Origin: Pseudomonas entomophila
GTDB lineage: Bacteria; Pseudomonadota; Gammaproteobacteria; Pseudomonadales; Pseudomonadaceae
Reading direction: 5' to 3'
Length of the DNA stretch: 64,000 bases
Assembly (NCBI RefSeq): GCF_023277925.1
Contig: NZ_CP063832.1
Coordinates: 4,577,001-4,641,000 of the forward strand
In this document: positions 54,799 through 64,000 of the stretch, piece by piece
Layout of the letters: each line of letters opens with the position of its first letter
Numbering within the stretch: the stretch's first letter is position 1
Translations under genes and position numbers: made by a program
The notes under the pieces: generated by a model
Database searches by the model: none
The model's input: only the letters and a program-made list of their open reading frames with translations
What the model was told of the DNA's origin: nothing

Positions 54799-57144
54799 TC
54801 AGATGATTCGCCCGTTGTCCTCCGCGCGTTCCAGCTTGATGGCGATGAACTTCGACGTCGGCGTGTGGCTGCCATCGCCGATGCTCTCCAGCGGTACCAG
54901 TGGGTTCACCTCCGGATAGTACGCCGCCGCCTGGCCTGCGGGAATGTCGAACGCCAGCAGGGTGAAGCCCTGCACCCGGCGCACATGCTCATCCCCCCAC
55001 AGCGATACGATGTCGACCTTCTGCCCCGGCTGGAAGCCCAGGCGGACGATGTCCGCTTCGTTGACGAACAGCACGTCGCGCTGGCCGCGCACGCCGCGGT
55101 AGCGGTCGTCCATGCCATAGATGGTGGTGTTGTACTGATCGTGCGAGCGCATCGACTGCATGATCAGGTCCGGCACCTGGCCGCTGGCACGCACACGCGC
55201 GTCGAGCAGGCTGTCGGGCAGCAGATTGGCCTTGAAATTGGCGCGGCCGCTGGCCGTTTTCCATTGCCGGCTGCCGGCACTGTTACCCAGGTAGAAGCCG
55301 CCAGGCAGTTGCAGGCGTTCGTTGAAATCGGCGAAGCCCGGGATGGTATCGGCGATCAGGTCGCGGATGCGGTCGTAGTCGGCCACCAGCCAGTGCCAGT
55401 CCACCGGCAGCTTGCCCAGGGTGGCGGCGGCGATGCCGGCGACCACCGCTGGCTCCGAGCGCATCTGCCTGGACAGCGGTTTGAGCTGGCCGTTGGAGGC
55501 GTGGACCATGCTGAACGAGTCTTCCACCGTGACCGCCTGGGGGCCTTCACCCTGCAGGTCGATGTCGGTGCGGCCCAGGCACGGCAGGATCAGCGCCTGC
55601 TTGCCGTGGACCAGGTGGCTGCGGTTGAGCTTGGTGCTGATGTGCACGGTCAGCTCGCAGTTGCGCAGAGCCTGCGCGGTGCGCTCGGTATCCGGCGTGG
55701 CCTGGGCGAAATTGCCGCCCAGCCCGATGAATACCTTGGCCCGGCCGTCGAGCATGGCGTGGATCGCCTCGACGGTGTTATGCCCGTTGTGGCGTGGCAC
55801 CGGGAAGCCGAAGCGCTTTTCGAGGGCGTCGAGCAGGAACACCGGCGGGCGTTCGTTGATGCCCATGGTGCGGTCGCCCTGCACGTTGCTGTGGCCGCGC
55901 ACCGGGCACAGGCCGGCGCCTGGCACGCCCAGGTTGCCGCGCAGCAGCATCAGGTTGACGATTTCCTGGATGGTCGGCACCGAGTGGCGGTGCTGGGTGA
56001 TGCCCATGGCCCAGCACATGATCACCCGCTTGCCCTTGCAGTACATGCGTGCCGACAGCTCGATGTCGGCCAGGGTCAGGCCCGATTGCGCCTGGATCTG
56101 CTCCCACGGGGTGGCATCGACCACCGCCAGGTACTCATCCACGCCATGGCCGTGCTCGGCGATGAAGGCGTGGTCGAAGATCGGCGGTTCGCCTTTGGCG
56201 TGCGCCTCGCGCTCCCATTGCAGCAGGAACTTGGCCATGCCGCGCAGCAGCGCCATGTCGCCGCCCAAGGCTGGGCGGAAGAATGCGGTGTTGGTCGGGC
56301 GGTCGGTGTTGGTCAGCATCTCCAGCGGGTTCTGCGGGTGCTGGAAACGCTCCAGGCCGCGCTCCTTGAGCGGGTTGACGCAGACCACCTGGGCGCCGCG
56401 CTTCACCGCGTCACGCAACGGGTCGAGCATGCGCGGGTGGTTGGTGCCGGGGTTCTGGCCCCAGACGAAGATCGCGTCGGCGTGCTCGAAGTCGTCGTAG
56501 GTGACCGTGCCCTTGCCCACCCCCACGCTCTGGCCCAGGGCCACGCCGCTGGCCTCGTGGCACATGTTCGAGCAGTCGGGGAAGTTGTTGGTGCCGTAGG
56601 CGCGCACGAACAGCTGGTACAGGTAGGCTGCTTCGTTGCTGGCCCGGCCGGAGGTGTAGAACTCGGCCTGGTCAGGGCTGGCCAGGTTGTTCAGGTGGCG
56701 GGCGATCAGGGCGAAGGCGGCGTCCCAGTCGATCGGCTGGTAGCGGTCGGTGGTCGGGTCGTAGACCATCGGTTCGGTCAGGCGGCCCTGGTATTCGAGC
56801 CAGTAGTCGCTCTGCTCGCGCAGCGCGCTGACGCTGTAGCGGGCGAAGAACGCCGCGTCGACGCGGCGCTTGGTGGCTTCCCAGTTCACCGCCTTGGCGC
56901 CGTTCTCGCAGAACTTGACCATGCCGCTCTCGGGCGAGTCGCCCCAGGCGCAGCCGGGGCAGTCGAAGCCGCCGTTCTGGTTGGTCTTGAGCAGGGCGCG
57001 GATGTTCTTCAGGGCGTTGTCGCTGCCCACCCAGGCCTTGGCCACGCTGCGCAGCGCGCCCCAACCACCGGCGGGGCCGGGGTAGGGTTTGTAGCGGGGG
57101 GAAGAGGCGGGGGCGTTGTCTGGCAGTTTTTCGTAGGAGGTCAC
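54799..57144 (-). CDS. FdhF/YdeP-type molybdopterin oxidoreductase (formate-dehydrogenase-like alpha subunit)
   Basis: From a GTG at 57144 the protein has 781 residues. It is a molybdopterin-guanine-dinucleotide oxidoreductase of the FdhF/YdeP family. Cysteines for an N-terminal Fe-S site are seen at Cys62, Cys65 (FDCPGCAW) and Cys79; the position used for Sec in FdhF is Cys195 within PDCSNMCHEASG. The molybdopterin domains continue to the C-terminal dinucleotide-binding domain (from about residue 640). No in-frame TGA is read. It is coupled to upstream fdhD, whose product sulfurates such cofactors. No beta or gamma subunit is adjacent, so the electron partner and substrate are uncertain. Confidence 0.88.
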   Translation of the reverse strand: MTSYEKLPDNAPASSPRYKPYPGPAGGWGALRSVAKAWVGSDNALKNIRALLKTNQNGGFDCPGCAWGDSPESGMVKFCENGAKAVNWEATKRRVDAAFFARYSVSALREQSDYWLEYQGRLTEPMVYDPTTDRYQPIDWDAAFALIARHLNNLASPDQAEFYTSGRASNEAAYLYQLFVRAYGTNNFPDCSNMCHEASGVALGQSVGVGKGTVTYDDFEHADAIFVWGQNPGTNHPRMLDPLRDAVKRGAQVVCVNPLKERGLERFQHPQNPLEMLTNTDRPTNTAFFRPALGGDMALLRGMAKFLLQWEREAHAKGEPPIFDHAFIAEHGHGVDEYLAVVDATPWEQIQAQSGLTLADIELSARMYCKGKRVIMCWAMGITQHRHSVPTIQEIVNLMLLRGNLGVPGAGLCPVRGHSNVQGDRTMGINERPPVFLLDALEKRFGFPVPRHNGHNTVEAIHAMLDGRAKVFIGLGGNFAQATPDTERTAQALRNCELTVHISTKLNRSHLVHGKQALILPCLGRTDIDLQGEGPQAVTVEDSFSMVHASNGQLKPLSRQMRSEPAVVAGIAAATLGKLPVDWHWLVADYDRIRDLIADTIPGFADFNERLQLPGGFYLGNSAGSRQWKTASGRANFKANLLPDSLLDARVRASGQVPDLIMQSMRSHDQYNTTIYGMDDRYRGVRGQRDVLFVNEADIVRLGFQPGQKVDIVSLWGDEHVRRVQGFTLLAFDIPAGQAAAYYPEVNPLVPLESIGDGSHTPTSKFIAIKLERAEDNGRII

Positions 57145-57152
57145 GGCTGTTG

Positions 57153-57980
57153 CTACTCCGCCGCTGGGCTGAACACCCGCGGTGCGCTGTGTTTGGGCAG
57201 ATGGATGAGGTTGAGGTTGTGCTTGCGCGCCCATTGCAGGGCAAGGCCTGTGGGTGCGGAGAGGCTGACCAGGGTCTGGATGCCGGCGCGCAGGACTTTC
57301 TGGATCAGTTCCAGGCTGCAGCGGCTGGTGACGATGGCCAGGCCGCCGCTGGTGTCGATGCGCTGGCGCAGCAGGGCGCCGATCAGCTTGTCCAGGGCGT
57401 TGTGCCGGCCGATGTCCTCGCGGCCCAGCAGCAGCTGGCCGTCGTGGTCCATGAACAGCGCCGCGTGCACCGCGCCGCAATGCTGGCCCAACGGCTGGAA
57501 GGCATCGATGCGCTGGCGCAGGTCCTTGAGCCAGTGCGCGGGCGGCAGGGGCGCGCCGGGCAGCACGTCGAGCTCGGGCAGCGCCTGCTCCAGGGCCTCG
57601 ACGCCGCATAGGCCGCAACCGCTGGTACCGGCCAGTTGGCGGCGCTGGTTCTTCAGGTTCCAGAAGGCGCGGCTGGAAATTTCCAGGTCGGCATACAGCG
57701 CCGAGCCGCTGCCGGACAGCTTCACGTCATAGATTTCATCGGTACCGGTGACGATGCCGCTGCCCACGCTGAAACCCACGGCGAAGTCTTCCAGGTCGGT
57801 GGGGCTGACCAGCATCACTGCCTGGTTGAGGCCGTTGTAGACGATGGCTAGCGCCACTTCCTCGGCCAGCGGCGTGGTGTCATGCGCGGCATCGGAGAGC
57901 TGGACATAGTCATAGGTGTTGCTGGCGGCGGGAAGGGCCAAAGGCATGGACGCCGCGCAGACCGGGGGCTTGCTGTTCAT
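57153..57980 (-). CDS. fdhD: Formate dehydrogenase accessory sulfurtransferase FdhD
   Basis: FdhD transfers sulfur to the molybdenum cofactor of formate dehydrogenases. The 275-residue protein has the functional cysteine pair CGLCGVEAL near residue 121 and family stretches such as GREDIGRHNALDKLIG and VTSRCSLELIQKVLRAGI. It lies 8 bp upstream of the FdhF/YdeP-type gene on the same strand, so its client is almost certainly that enzyme. The start ATG 57980 is a divergent gap away from the BON-LysM gene. Confidence 0.94.
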   Translation of the reverse strand: MNSKPPVCAASMPLALPAASNTYDYVQLSDAAHDTTPLAEEVALAIVYNGLNQAVMLVSPTDLEDFAVGFSVGSGIVTGTDEIYDVKLSGSGSALYADLEISSRAFWNLKNQRRQLAGTSGCGLCGVEALEQALPELDVLPGAPLPPAHWLKDLRQRIDAFQPLGQHCGAVHAALFMDHDGQLLLGREDIGRHNALDKLIGALLRQRIDTSGGLAIVTSRCSLELIQKVLRAGIQTLVSLSAPTGLALQWARKHNLNLIHLPKHSAPRVFSPAAE

Positions 57981-58154
57981 CGGAGCGAATACCGGCGGCA
58001 GTTTGACCTCACAAGCCTAGGCCGGTGGGCAGGTGCCGTCTAATCGCTAGCGTCTATGCCGTGATAGAGCGTGTCGATCAGTTGCAGGGGGGCGAGGTCG
58101 CCGATCCTGGCCTAGACTGCTGCTTCCACGGATTCACCATCAAAGGAGCGCCAC

Positions 58155-58595
58155 ATGAGCCTGTTCAGTTTCGTGAAGGAAGCCGGCGAGAAGTTGATCG
58201 ACCTGCTGACGCCGGGCAATGCCAATGCCGAAGAACAGTTGAAGAAACACGTCCAGGACGTGGGGTTGGGCAACCCGAACATTTCGGCCACTGTAGAGGG
58301 CGACAAGGTCATCCTCAAGGGCGAGGTGAGCAGCCAGGAGGAGAAAGAGAAGATCATCCTGGCCGCCGGCAACATCGCCGGCGTGGCCTCGGTGGACGAC
58401 CAGATCACCATCACCGGGCCCATCGCCCAGGCGGCGCGGTTCGTCACGGTGGAGAAGGGTGACACCCTTAGTGCCATCTCCAAGAAGGTGTATGGCGACG
58501 CCAACAAGTACAACAAGATCTTCGAGGCGAACAAGCCGATGCTCAAGCATCCGGACAAGATCTATCCGGGGCAGGTGCTGCGTATTCCGGACTGA
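58155..58595 (+). CDS. BON-LysM protein (YgaU/Kbp-like)
   Basis: The 146-residue protein has a BON domain (about 22-90, ISATVEGDKVILKGEVSSQE) and a C-terminal LysM domain (about 95-145, VEKGDTLSAISKKVYGDANK). This is the layout of E. coli YgaU/Kbp, a potassium-binding protein. There is no signal peptide, so it may be cytoplasmic as Kbp is. AAAGGAGCGCCAC precedes ATG 58155. Function in Pseudomonas is not settled; potassium sensing is the best analogy. Confidence 0.85.
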   Translation: MSLFSFVKEAGEKLIDLLTPGNANAEEQLKKHVQDVGLGNPNISATVEGDKVILKGEVSSQEEKEKIILAAGNIAGVASVDDQITITGPIAQAARFVTVEKGDTLSAISKKVYGDANKYNKIFEANKPMLKHPDKIYPGQVLRIPD

Positions 58596-58605
58596 GGGGT
58601 TCGCC

Positions 58606-58674
58606 TGTAGGGGCGGCTTCAGCCGCGATGCCTGGCACCCGCTTCGCGGGTGATCGCGGCTGAAGCCGTGCCTA
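58606..58674. repeat. REP-type palindrome between the BON-LysM gene and yrfG
   Basis: TGTAGGGGCGGCTTCAGCCG and a diverged arm CGGCTGAAGCCGTGCCTAC flank CACCCGC-TTC-GCGGGTG. Confidence 0.8.
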
Positions 58675-58690
58675 CGGGGTGAATGGGCCG

Positions 58691-59353
58691 TTACAACCCT
58701 TCCAGCAATGCCCGGTAATCCTCGACCGCCGCGAACTCCTGGGTGTCCCGCGGTTCGGCCCGGCTATCCGGCTGGCGCACCGCCAGCAGGTGCCCCACCC
58801 CGAAGCGCCGGGCGCTGCGCAGGATCGCCAGGGTGTCATCGATGAACAGGCTGCGCGCCGGCTCGAAGCCGATGTCCGCTTGCAATGCGTCCCAGAACTG
58901 CGGGCTTTCTTTCGGATACCCGTAATCATGCGAACTGATCAGCCGTTCGAAATAAGGCGCCAGTTCCACCCGCTCCAACTTCAGCGACAGCGAATCCCGG
59001 TGCGCATTGGTGATCATCACCACTCGCTTGTTCGCCTGGCGCACGGCTGCGAGGAAGGTGTCGGCATCCGGTTTCAGGGCGATCAGGTCGGCGATCTCCT
59101 GTTTCAGTTCGCGGATCGGCAGGCGCAGCTCGCGGCTCCAGAAATCCAGGCAGTACCAGTTGAGGGTGCCGGCGTGCTGCTCGAACAAGGGGCGCAGCTC
59201 CAGCTCGGCCATGGCCCGGCTCACGCCATGCAGCTCGGCATAGCGCTGGGGCAGGTGCTCCAGCCAGAAGCGGTTGTCGTAGTGCAGGTCGAGCAGGGTG
59301 CCGTCCATGTCCAGCAGGACGGTATCGATGGCGGACCAGGGAAGAACGGGCAT
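58691..59353 (-). CDS. yrfG: HAD phosphatase, YrfG-type GMP/IMP nucleotidase
   Basis: The 220-residue HAD-superfamily protein starts at ATG 59353 (MPVLPWSAIDTVLLDMDGTL). The nucleophile Asp is in DMDGTLLDLHYDN near residue 15, with VMITNAHRDS (motif II) near residue 110 and DDTLAILRSAR (motif IV) near residue 175. The YrfG family includes GMP and IMP 5'-nucleotidases. It is divergent from nudE across 64 bp. The yrfG name is by family similarity and synteny. Confidence 0.87.
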   Translation of the reverse strand: MPVLPWSAIDTVLLDMDGTLLDLHYDNRFWLEHLPQRYAELHGVSRAMAELELRPLFEQHAGTLNWYCLDFWSRELRLPIRELKQEIADLIALKPDADTFLAAVRQANKRVVMITNAHRDSLSLKLERVELAPYFERLISSHDYGYPKESPQFWDALQADIGFEPARSLFIDDTLAILRSARRFGVGHLLAVRQPDSRAEPRDTQEFAAVEDYRALLEGL

Positions 59354-59417
59354 GGGAAACTCTCGATCGGTCGGCAAGCCACGGTATAGTAACCCGTTCA
59401 CGCCAAGGAGCCGCACC

Positions 59418-59984
59418 ATGCGCCAGAAACCCACTGTCCTCAGCCGCGAAATCGTCGCCAGCAGCCGCCTGTTCAGGGTCGAAGCCGTGCAGTTGCGTTT
59501 CTCCAATGGCACCGAGCGCACCTACGAGCGCCTGGTTGGGCGTGGTAACGGCTACGGCGCAGTGATGGTCGTGGCCATGCTCGACGCTGAGCATGCAGTG
59601 TTGGTCGAGGAGTACTGCGGCGGCACCGACGAATATGAACTCTCGCTGCCCAAGGGGCTGATTGAACCGGGTGAGGATGTGCTGGCCGCCGCCGACCGGG
59701 AGCTCAAGGAAGAGGCCGGGTTCGGCGCACGCCAGCTAGAGCACCTGACCGAGCTGTCGCTGTCGCCCGGCTACATGAGCCAGAAGATCCAGGTGGTGTT
59801 GGCCACGGACTTGTACGAAGAGCGTCTGGAGGGCGACGAGCCGGAGCCGATGCGTGTCGACAAGGTCAACCTGCGTGAGCTCTCGGCCCTGGCCATGCAC
59901 CCGCAGTTCACCGAAGGCCGCGCGCTGGCAGCGTTGTACCTGGCCCGTGACCTGCTGATCCAGCGCGGGGTATTGAGCGTATGA
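59418..59984 (+). CDS. nudE: ADP compounds hydrolase NudE
   Basis: The 188-residue Nudix hydrolase carries the full Nudix box GLIEPGEDVLAAADRELKEE-AGF near residues 85-107 (GX5EX7REUXEEXGU). NudE hydrolyses ADP-ribose, Ap3A and NADH. ATG 59418 (MRQKPTVLSREIVASSRLF) follows AAGGAGCCGCACC. It overlaps the start of cysQ by 4 bp, so both are coupled. Confidence 0.94.
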   Translation: MRQKPTVLSREIVASSRLFRVEAVQLRFSNGTERTYERLVGRGNGYGAVMVVAMLDAEHAVLVEEYCGGTDEYELSLPKGLIEPGEDVLAAADRELKEEAGFGARQLEHLTELSLSPGYMSQKIQVVLATDLYEERLEGDEPEPMRVDKVNLRELSALAMHPQFTEGRALAALYLARDLLIQRGVLSV

Positions 59985-60814
59985 ACGATCGGCAGTTGAT
60001 GCAGGATGTGGTGACGCTCGCCTTGGCAGCGGGGGATGCGATCCTGCCGTTCTGGCGTGCGGATGTCACCGTGACCAACAAGGCCGACGATTCGCCGGTC
60101 ACGGCAGCCGACCTGGCGGCCCATCGGGTTATCGCCGAAGGGTTGCAGGCGTTGGCACCACAGATTCCGGTGTTGTCCGAGGAGGACTGCGATATTGCGC
60201 TGGAGCGCCGTGCCGCCTGGCAGCGCTGGTGGTTGGTCGACCCGCTGGACGGCACCAAGGAGTTCATTGCCGGCAGCGAGGAGTTCACCGTCAACATTGC
60301 GTTGATCGAACGCGGCGAGGTGGTGTTCGGGGTGGTGGCGATGCCGACCAATGGGCGCTGTTATTTCGGCGGGCGCGAGCTTGGGGCCTGGCGTGCCGAG
60401 CGTGATGGCGCCGCGCAGTCGATCCAGGTGCGCGATGTGCCGCCACCCGGGACGAACTTCACGGTCGTCGCCAGCCGCCGTCATTCCAGCCCGCAGCAGG
60501 AGGCACTGCTGGCTGGCTTGAGCGGGGCGGTGGGTGAACTGGAGCTGGCCAATATCGGCAGTTCGTTGAAGTTCTGCCTGCTGGCGGAAGGAAGTGCCGA
60601 CTGCTATCCGCGGCTGGCACCGACTTCGCAGTGGGACACGGCGGCTGCGCAAGGTGTGCTGGAGGGGGCCGGGGGCGTGGTGATCGGGTTGGATGGGTTG
60701 CCGTTTCAGTATCCGGCGCGGGAATCGTTGCTCAATCCATTTTTCCTGGCCTTGCCTCGGGCCGCGAAGTGGCGGCAGGCGCTGGTTGAGCTGGCAGGCG
60801 CGATCAGGGTTTGA
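59981..60814 (+). CDS. cysQ: 3'(2'),5'-bisphosphate nucleotidase CysQ
   Basis: CysQ removes the 3'-phosphate of PAP left by sulfate assimilation. The 277-residue inositol-monophosphatase-fold protein has the metal-binding motif VDPLDGTKEFI near residue 86, and C-terminal WDTAAAQGVLEGAGG near residue 213. It is coupled to nudE by ATGA overlap and is followed by a hairpin GGGCTGC-TTT-GCAGCCC. It recycles PAP when sulfate is used, complementing the sulfur region at the other end of the window. Confidence 0.95.
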   Translation: MNDRQLMQDVVTLALAAGDAILPFWRADVTVTNKADDSPVTAADLAAHRVIAEGLQALAPQIPVLSEEDCDIALERRAAWQRWWLVDPLDGTKEFIAGSEEFTVNIALIERGEVVFGVVAMPTNGRCYFGGRELGAWRAERDGAAQSIQVRDVPPPGTNFTVVASRRHSSPQQEALLAGLSGAVGELELANIGSSLKFCLLAEGSADCYPRLAPTSQWDTAAAQGVLEGAGGVVIGLDGLPFQYPARESLLNPFFLALPRAAKWRQALVELAGAIRV

Positions 60815-60823
60815 GGTCGCCGG

Positions 60824-60840
60824 GGGCTGCTTTGCAGCCC
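60824..60840 (+). terminator. Weak hairpin after cysQ
   Basis: GGGCTGC-TTT-GCAGCCC lies 10 bp past the cysQ stop. It lacks a T-run and is followed by a lone REP half (60,841-60,864), so its strength is uncertain. Confidence 0.45.
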
Positions 60841-60890
60841 ATCACGGCTGAAGTCGCCCCTACAGAGGGACGCATTCCCTTGTACCGGCC

Positions 60891-61342
60891 TTAGCGATGC
60901 AGGACGTACTGCCCGCAGAATTTCACCGCAGGCTCGTCACTTCCTTCGTTGCTCACCACCGTTTCCAGCATCAGCCGCGCCCGCCCTCGGCGCTGGTACA
61001 TCGCCAGGAACCGTTCCCAGGTCTTTTCGTCCGGCGCCGGGCAGCGCGCTATCGCCGTGCCAGTGACCGGCAGCGGGTAGCTGATCTGCCCTTCCTGGAT
61101 GACGATATGCCCGTCATCGATCCCCAACTCACGCAAGCGCAGATGCAGCCAGCCCCAGCCCGCAAGCACCGCGCCGCAGTACAGGCTGCCGCCGAACATG
61201 GTGCTCTTGTGGTTGACGTTGGGGGCCAGCGGCAGCTTCAGATGCAGGCAGTGGTCCCGCCAGGCGATGACCTCCATCCCCATCTCGCGGGTGAGCGGGA
61301 TGTCGCCGTGCAACACGGCTTGCAGGTACTGGCTATCGGTAC

Positions 61343-61346
<4 letters not shown>
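60891..61346 (-). CDS. YiiD C-terminal-type thioesterase
   Basis: The 151-residue hotdog-fold protein matches the YiiD C-terminal thioesterase group (HCLHLKLPLAPNVNHKSTMF followed by GGSLYCGAVLAGWGW). The start ATG 61346 overlaps the stop of the sigma-54 response regulator by 4 bp (ATGA), so it is the last gene of the kinase-regulator operon. Such pairing suggests a role in lipid or acyl-CoA turnover tied to the signal, but this is only inferred from location. Confidence 0.83.
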
Positions 61347-62751
<1,405 letters not shown>

Positions 62752-62755
<4 letters not shown>

Positions 62756-64000
62756 GCCGAGGTGTCCTCCGAAGATTGCAGGTTGGCGCCGGGCTGGGCC
62801 ATGCGCAGTTGCAGGGTCAGCAGGGCGCCGCCTTCCGGGTGGTTGGCCAGCAGCAGTTCGCCGCCCAGGGCGCGCATCAGGCTTTCGCAGATGGCCAGGC
62901 CCAGGCCCAGGCCCTGGGTGCGGGTCTTGGTGGTGAAGAACGGCTCCTTGGCGTGCTCCAGCGCCTGGCGGCTGAAACCGGGGCCGTTGTCGCGGATGTA
63001 CAGGTAGACGCAGTCGTCCTGCCGTTCGGCACTCAGCCAGAGCTTGCGTGGGTTGGCTTTCTCGGTCAGGGCGTCGAGGGCGTTGGCCAGCAGGTTGCCC
63101 AGTACCTGGCGCAGGCGTGTTTCGCCCGCCTGCACCCACAGGGTGGCTTCTGGCAGGTCACGCACCAGCTCCACGGCCATGGCCCGGCGGCGCTTGGCCA
63201 GCAGCGCCAGGGCGTCGTCCAGCGCCGGTTGCAGGGCCACGCTTTCCGGGGCGTGGCGGTCGCGGCGGGCAAAGGCGCGCAGGTGGGCGATGATCGAGGC
63301 CATGCGCCCGGTCAGTTCACCGATCAGCTTGAGGTTGCCGCGCACGTCCTCGGTGCGCTGGTGGTCGAGCAGGATCTCGGCGTTCTCGGCGTAGCTGCGG
63401 ATCGCCGCCAACGGCTGGTTGAGTTCGTGGCTGATGCTCGCCGACATGGTGCCTAGCACCGACAGTTTGCCGGCCTGAACCAGCTCGTCCTGGGCGCGCA
63501 CCAGCTCCTGCTGGGTGTTCTCGCGCTCCAGCACCGCGCTTTTCAGCCGGGTGTTGAGGCCTTCGAGGTCGGCGGTGCGTTCTATCACGCGCTTTTCCAG
63601 CTCCTGGCGGGCACGGGCCTCGAAGTCGATGCGGTCGATGTAGTGACGGCGGCGTTGCATCACCAGGCCGGCCAGGAGCATGGCCACCAGCAGCGCGGCG
63701 CCGCCGATGGCCATGACGGTCTGCACCGAGCGGTCGACCAGCGTACGCGGCGCGAGGATGCTGACCTGCCAGCCGGTTTCCTTGATGTCGCGGGTCTGGA
63801 TCAGCCAGGCAGCCTGGTCGAGGGTCAATGGCTGCGGGGCCTGGGTCGGGTAGGGCTGGATGGCGATGATCGCCTGGCGCTCGGTTTCGGTCAGCTCGCG
63901 GGTGGCGCGGAAGCGCCAGTCCGGGCGCGAGGTGAGCACCACCACGCCGTTCTGGTCGGTCAGCAGCAACTGCTCGGGGGTGCGGCCCCAGAGGGTTTCG
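62752..64000 (-). CDS. DctB-like sensor histidine kinase (partial, N-terminus beyond the window)
   Basis: The last 416 residues are in the window; the frame stays open at the right edge, so the N-terminus is missing. Visible are part of an extracytoplasmic sensor domain, one transmembrane span (about 80-105 residues from the left edge of what is seen, AIGGAALLVAMLLAGLVMQR), a coiled linker, the phosphorylated His in ASISHELNQPLAAIRSY, and a catalytic domain (LGNLLANALDAL, IRDNGPGFS, GLGLGLAICESL). This fits the DctB type with a dCache-like sensor. It is translationally coupled to the sigma-54 response regulator. Confidence 0.88.

Noticed and set aside
54799..57144. Selenocysteine in the formate-dehydrogenase-like protein
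   Set aside because: There is no in-frame TGA and Cys195 occupies the position, so normal cysteine is used.
54865..57732. 955-residue open frame antisense to the FdhF/YdeP gene
   Set aside because: High GC leaves the opposite frame open; the product is Ala/Val/Gly/His-rich and matches no family.

Overview
The window is about 64 kb of GC-rich chromosome from a fluorescent Pseudomonas, very probably of the P. putida group. Three things suggest this. The gene order from gabD/gabT through ssuEADCBF, gshA, tex, ompR/envZ, rimK, hslR/hslO, pckA, fdhD, nudE and cysQ matches what I remember of the P. putida chromosome. Codon use is strongly GC-biased. Most intergenic gaps carry the short extragenic palindromes (REP-type, with a core such as TGTAGGAGCGGC) typical of these bacteria. 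I see no rRNA, tRNA, CRISPR array, prophage or insertion sequence.

Positions 1-38,260 are mostly a sulfur-scavenging region broken up by housekeeping blocks. It opens with a LysR regulator divergent from a TonB-dependent receptor and an arylsulfate sulfotransferase, an arrangement like sftR-sftP-astA of sulfate-ester users. gabD and gabT (also called davD/davT) follow, for 4-aminobutyrate and 5-aminovalerate catabolism. Next come a degenerate-receiver HDOD protein, a PAS-GGDEF diguanylate cyclase, a phospholipid fatty-acid desaturase and a GGDEF-EAL protein. Sulfur genes resume at 14.4 kb. A minus-strand operon joins two SfnB/DszC-type flavoproteins and a DszA/NtaA-type flavin monooxygenase to a methionine-type ABC importer (MetQ-MetN-MetI). 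A cystine-type ABC importer (TcyJ-L-N) is divergent from an EpsC-type serine acetyltransferase. A BCCT betaine/choline transporter stands alone. tauABCD (taurine) is divergent from an OprD-family porin, and these are followed by the peroxiredoxin lsfA and ssuEADCBF (sulfonates).

Positions 38.3-64 kb are mainly conserved housekeeping and signalling genes: a TetR regulator overlapping gshA; a thioesterase overlapping tex; ompR-envZ; rimB-rimK; hslR; a PAP2 phosphatase; hslO; pckA; a second thioesterase; a NarL-type response regulator with a CheR methyltransferase; a glycine-zipper protein; fdhD with an FdhF/YdeP-type molybdopterin oxidoreductase; a BON-LysM protein; a yrfG-type HAD phosphatase divergent from nudE-cysQ; and a minus-strand operon of a DctB-like kinase (cut by the window edge), a sigma-54 response regulator and a YiiD-type thioesterase.

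Together the sulfur genes cover outer-membrane entry (TonB receptor, OprD porin), inner-membrane import (Met-, Tcy-, Tau- and Ssu-type ABC systems), C-S or S-O bond breakage (AstA, SfnB/LLM flavoproteins, TauD, SsuD with reductase SsuE) and re-assimilation into cysteine and glutathione (serine acetyltransferase, GshA, CysQ). I found no clearly undescribed system. The best leads are a possible translationally coupled leader peptide with palindromic operators before the BCCT transporter, a strong orphan terminator at 54.65 kb that may end a small RNA, an 11-bp terminator between ompR and envZ, an attenuator-like hairpin in the gabD leader, a response regulator whose phospho-acceptor aspartate is alanine, and the methionine importer fused into a monooxygenase operon.
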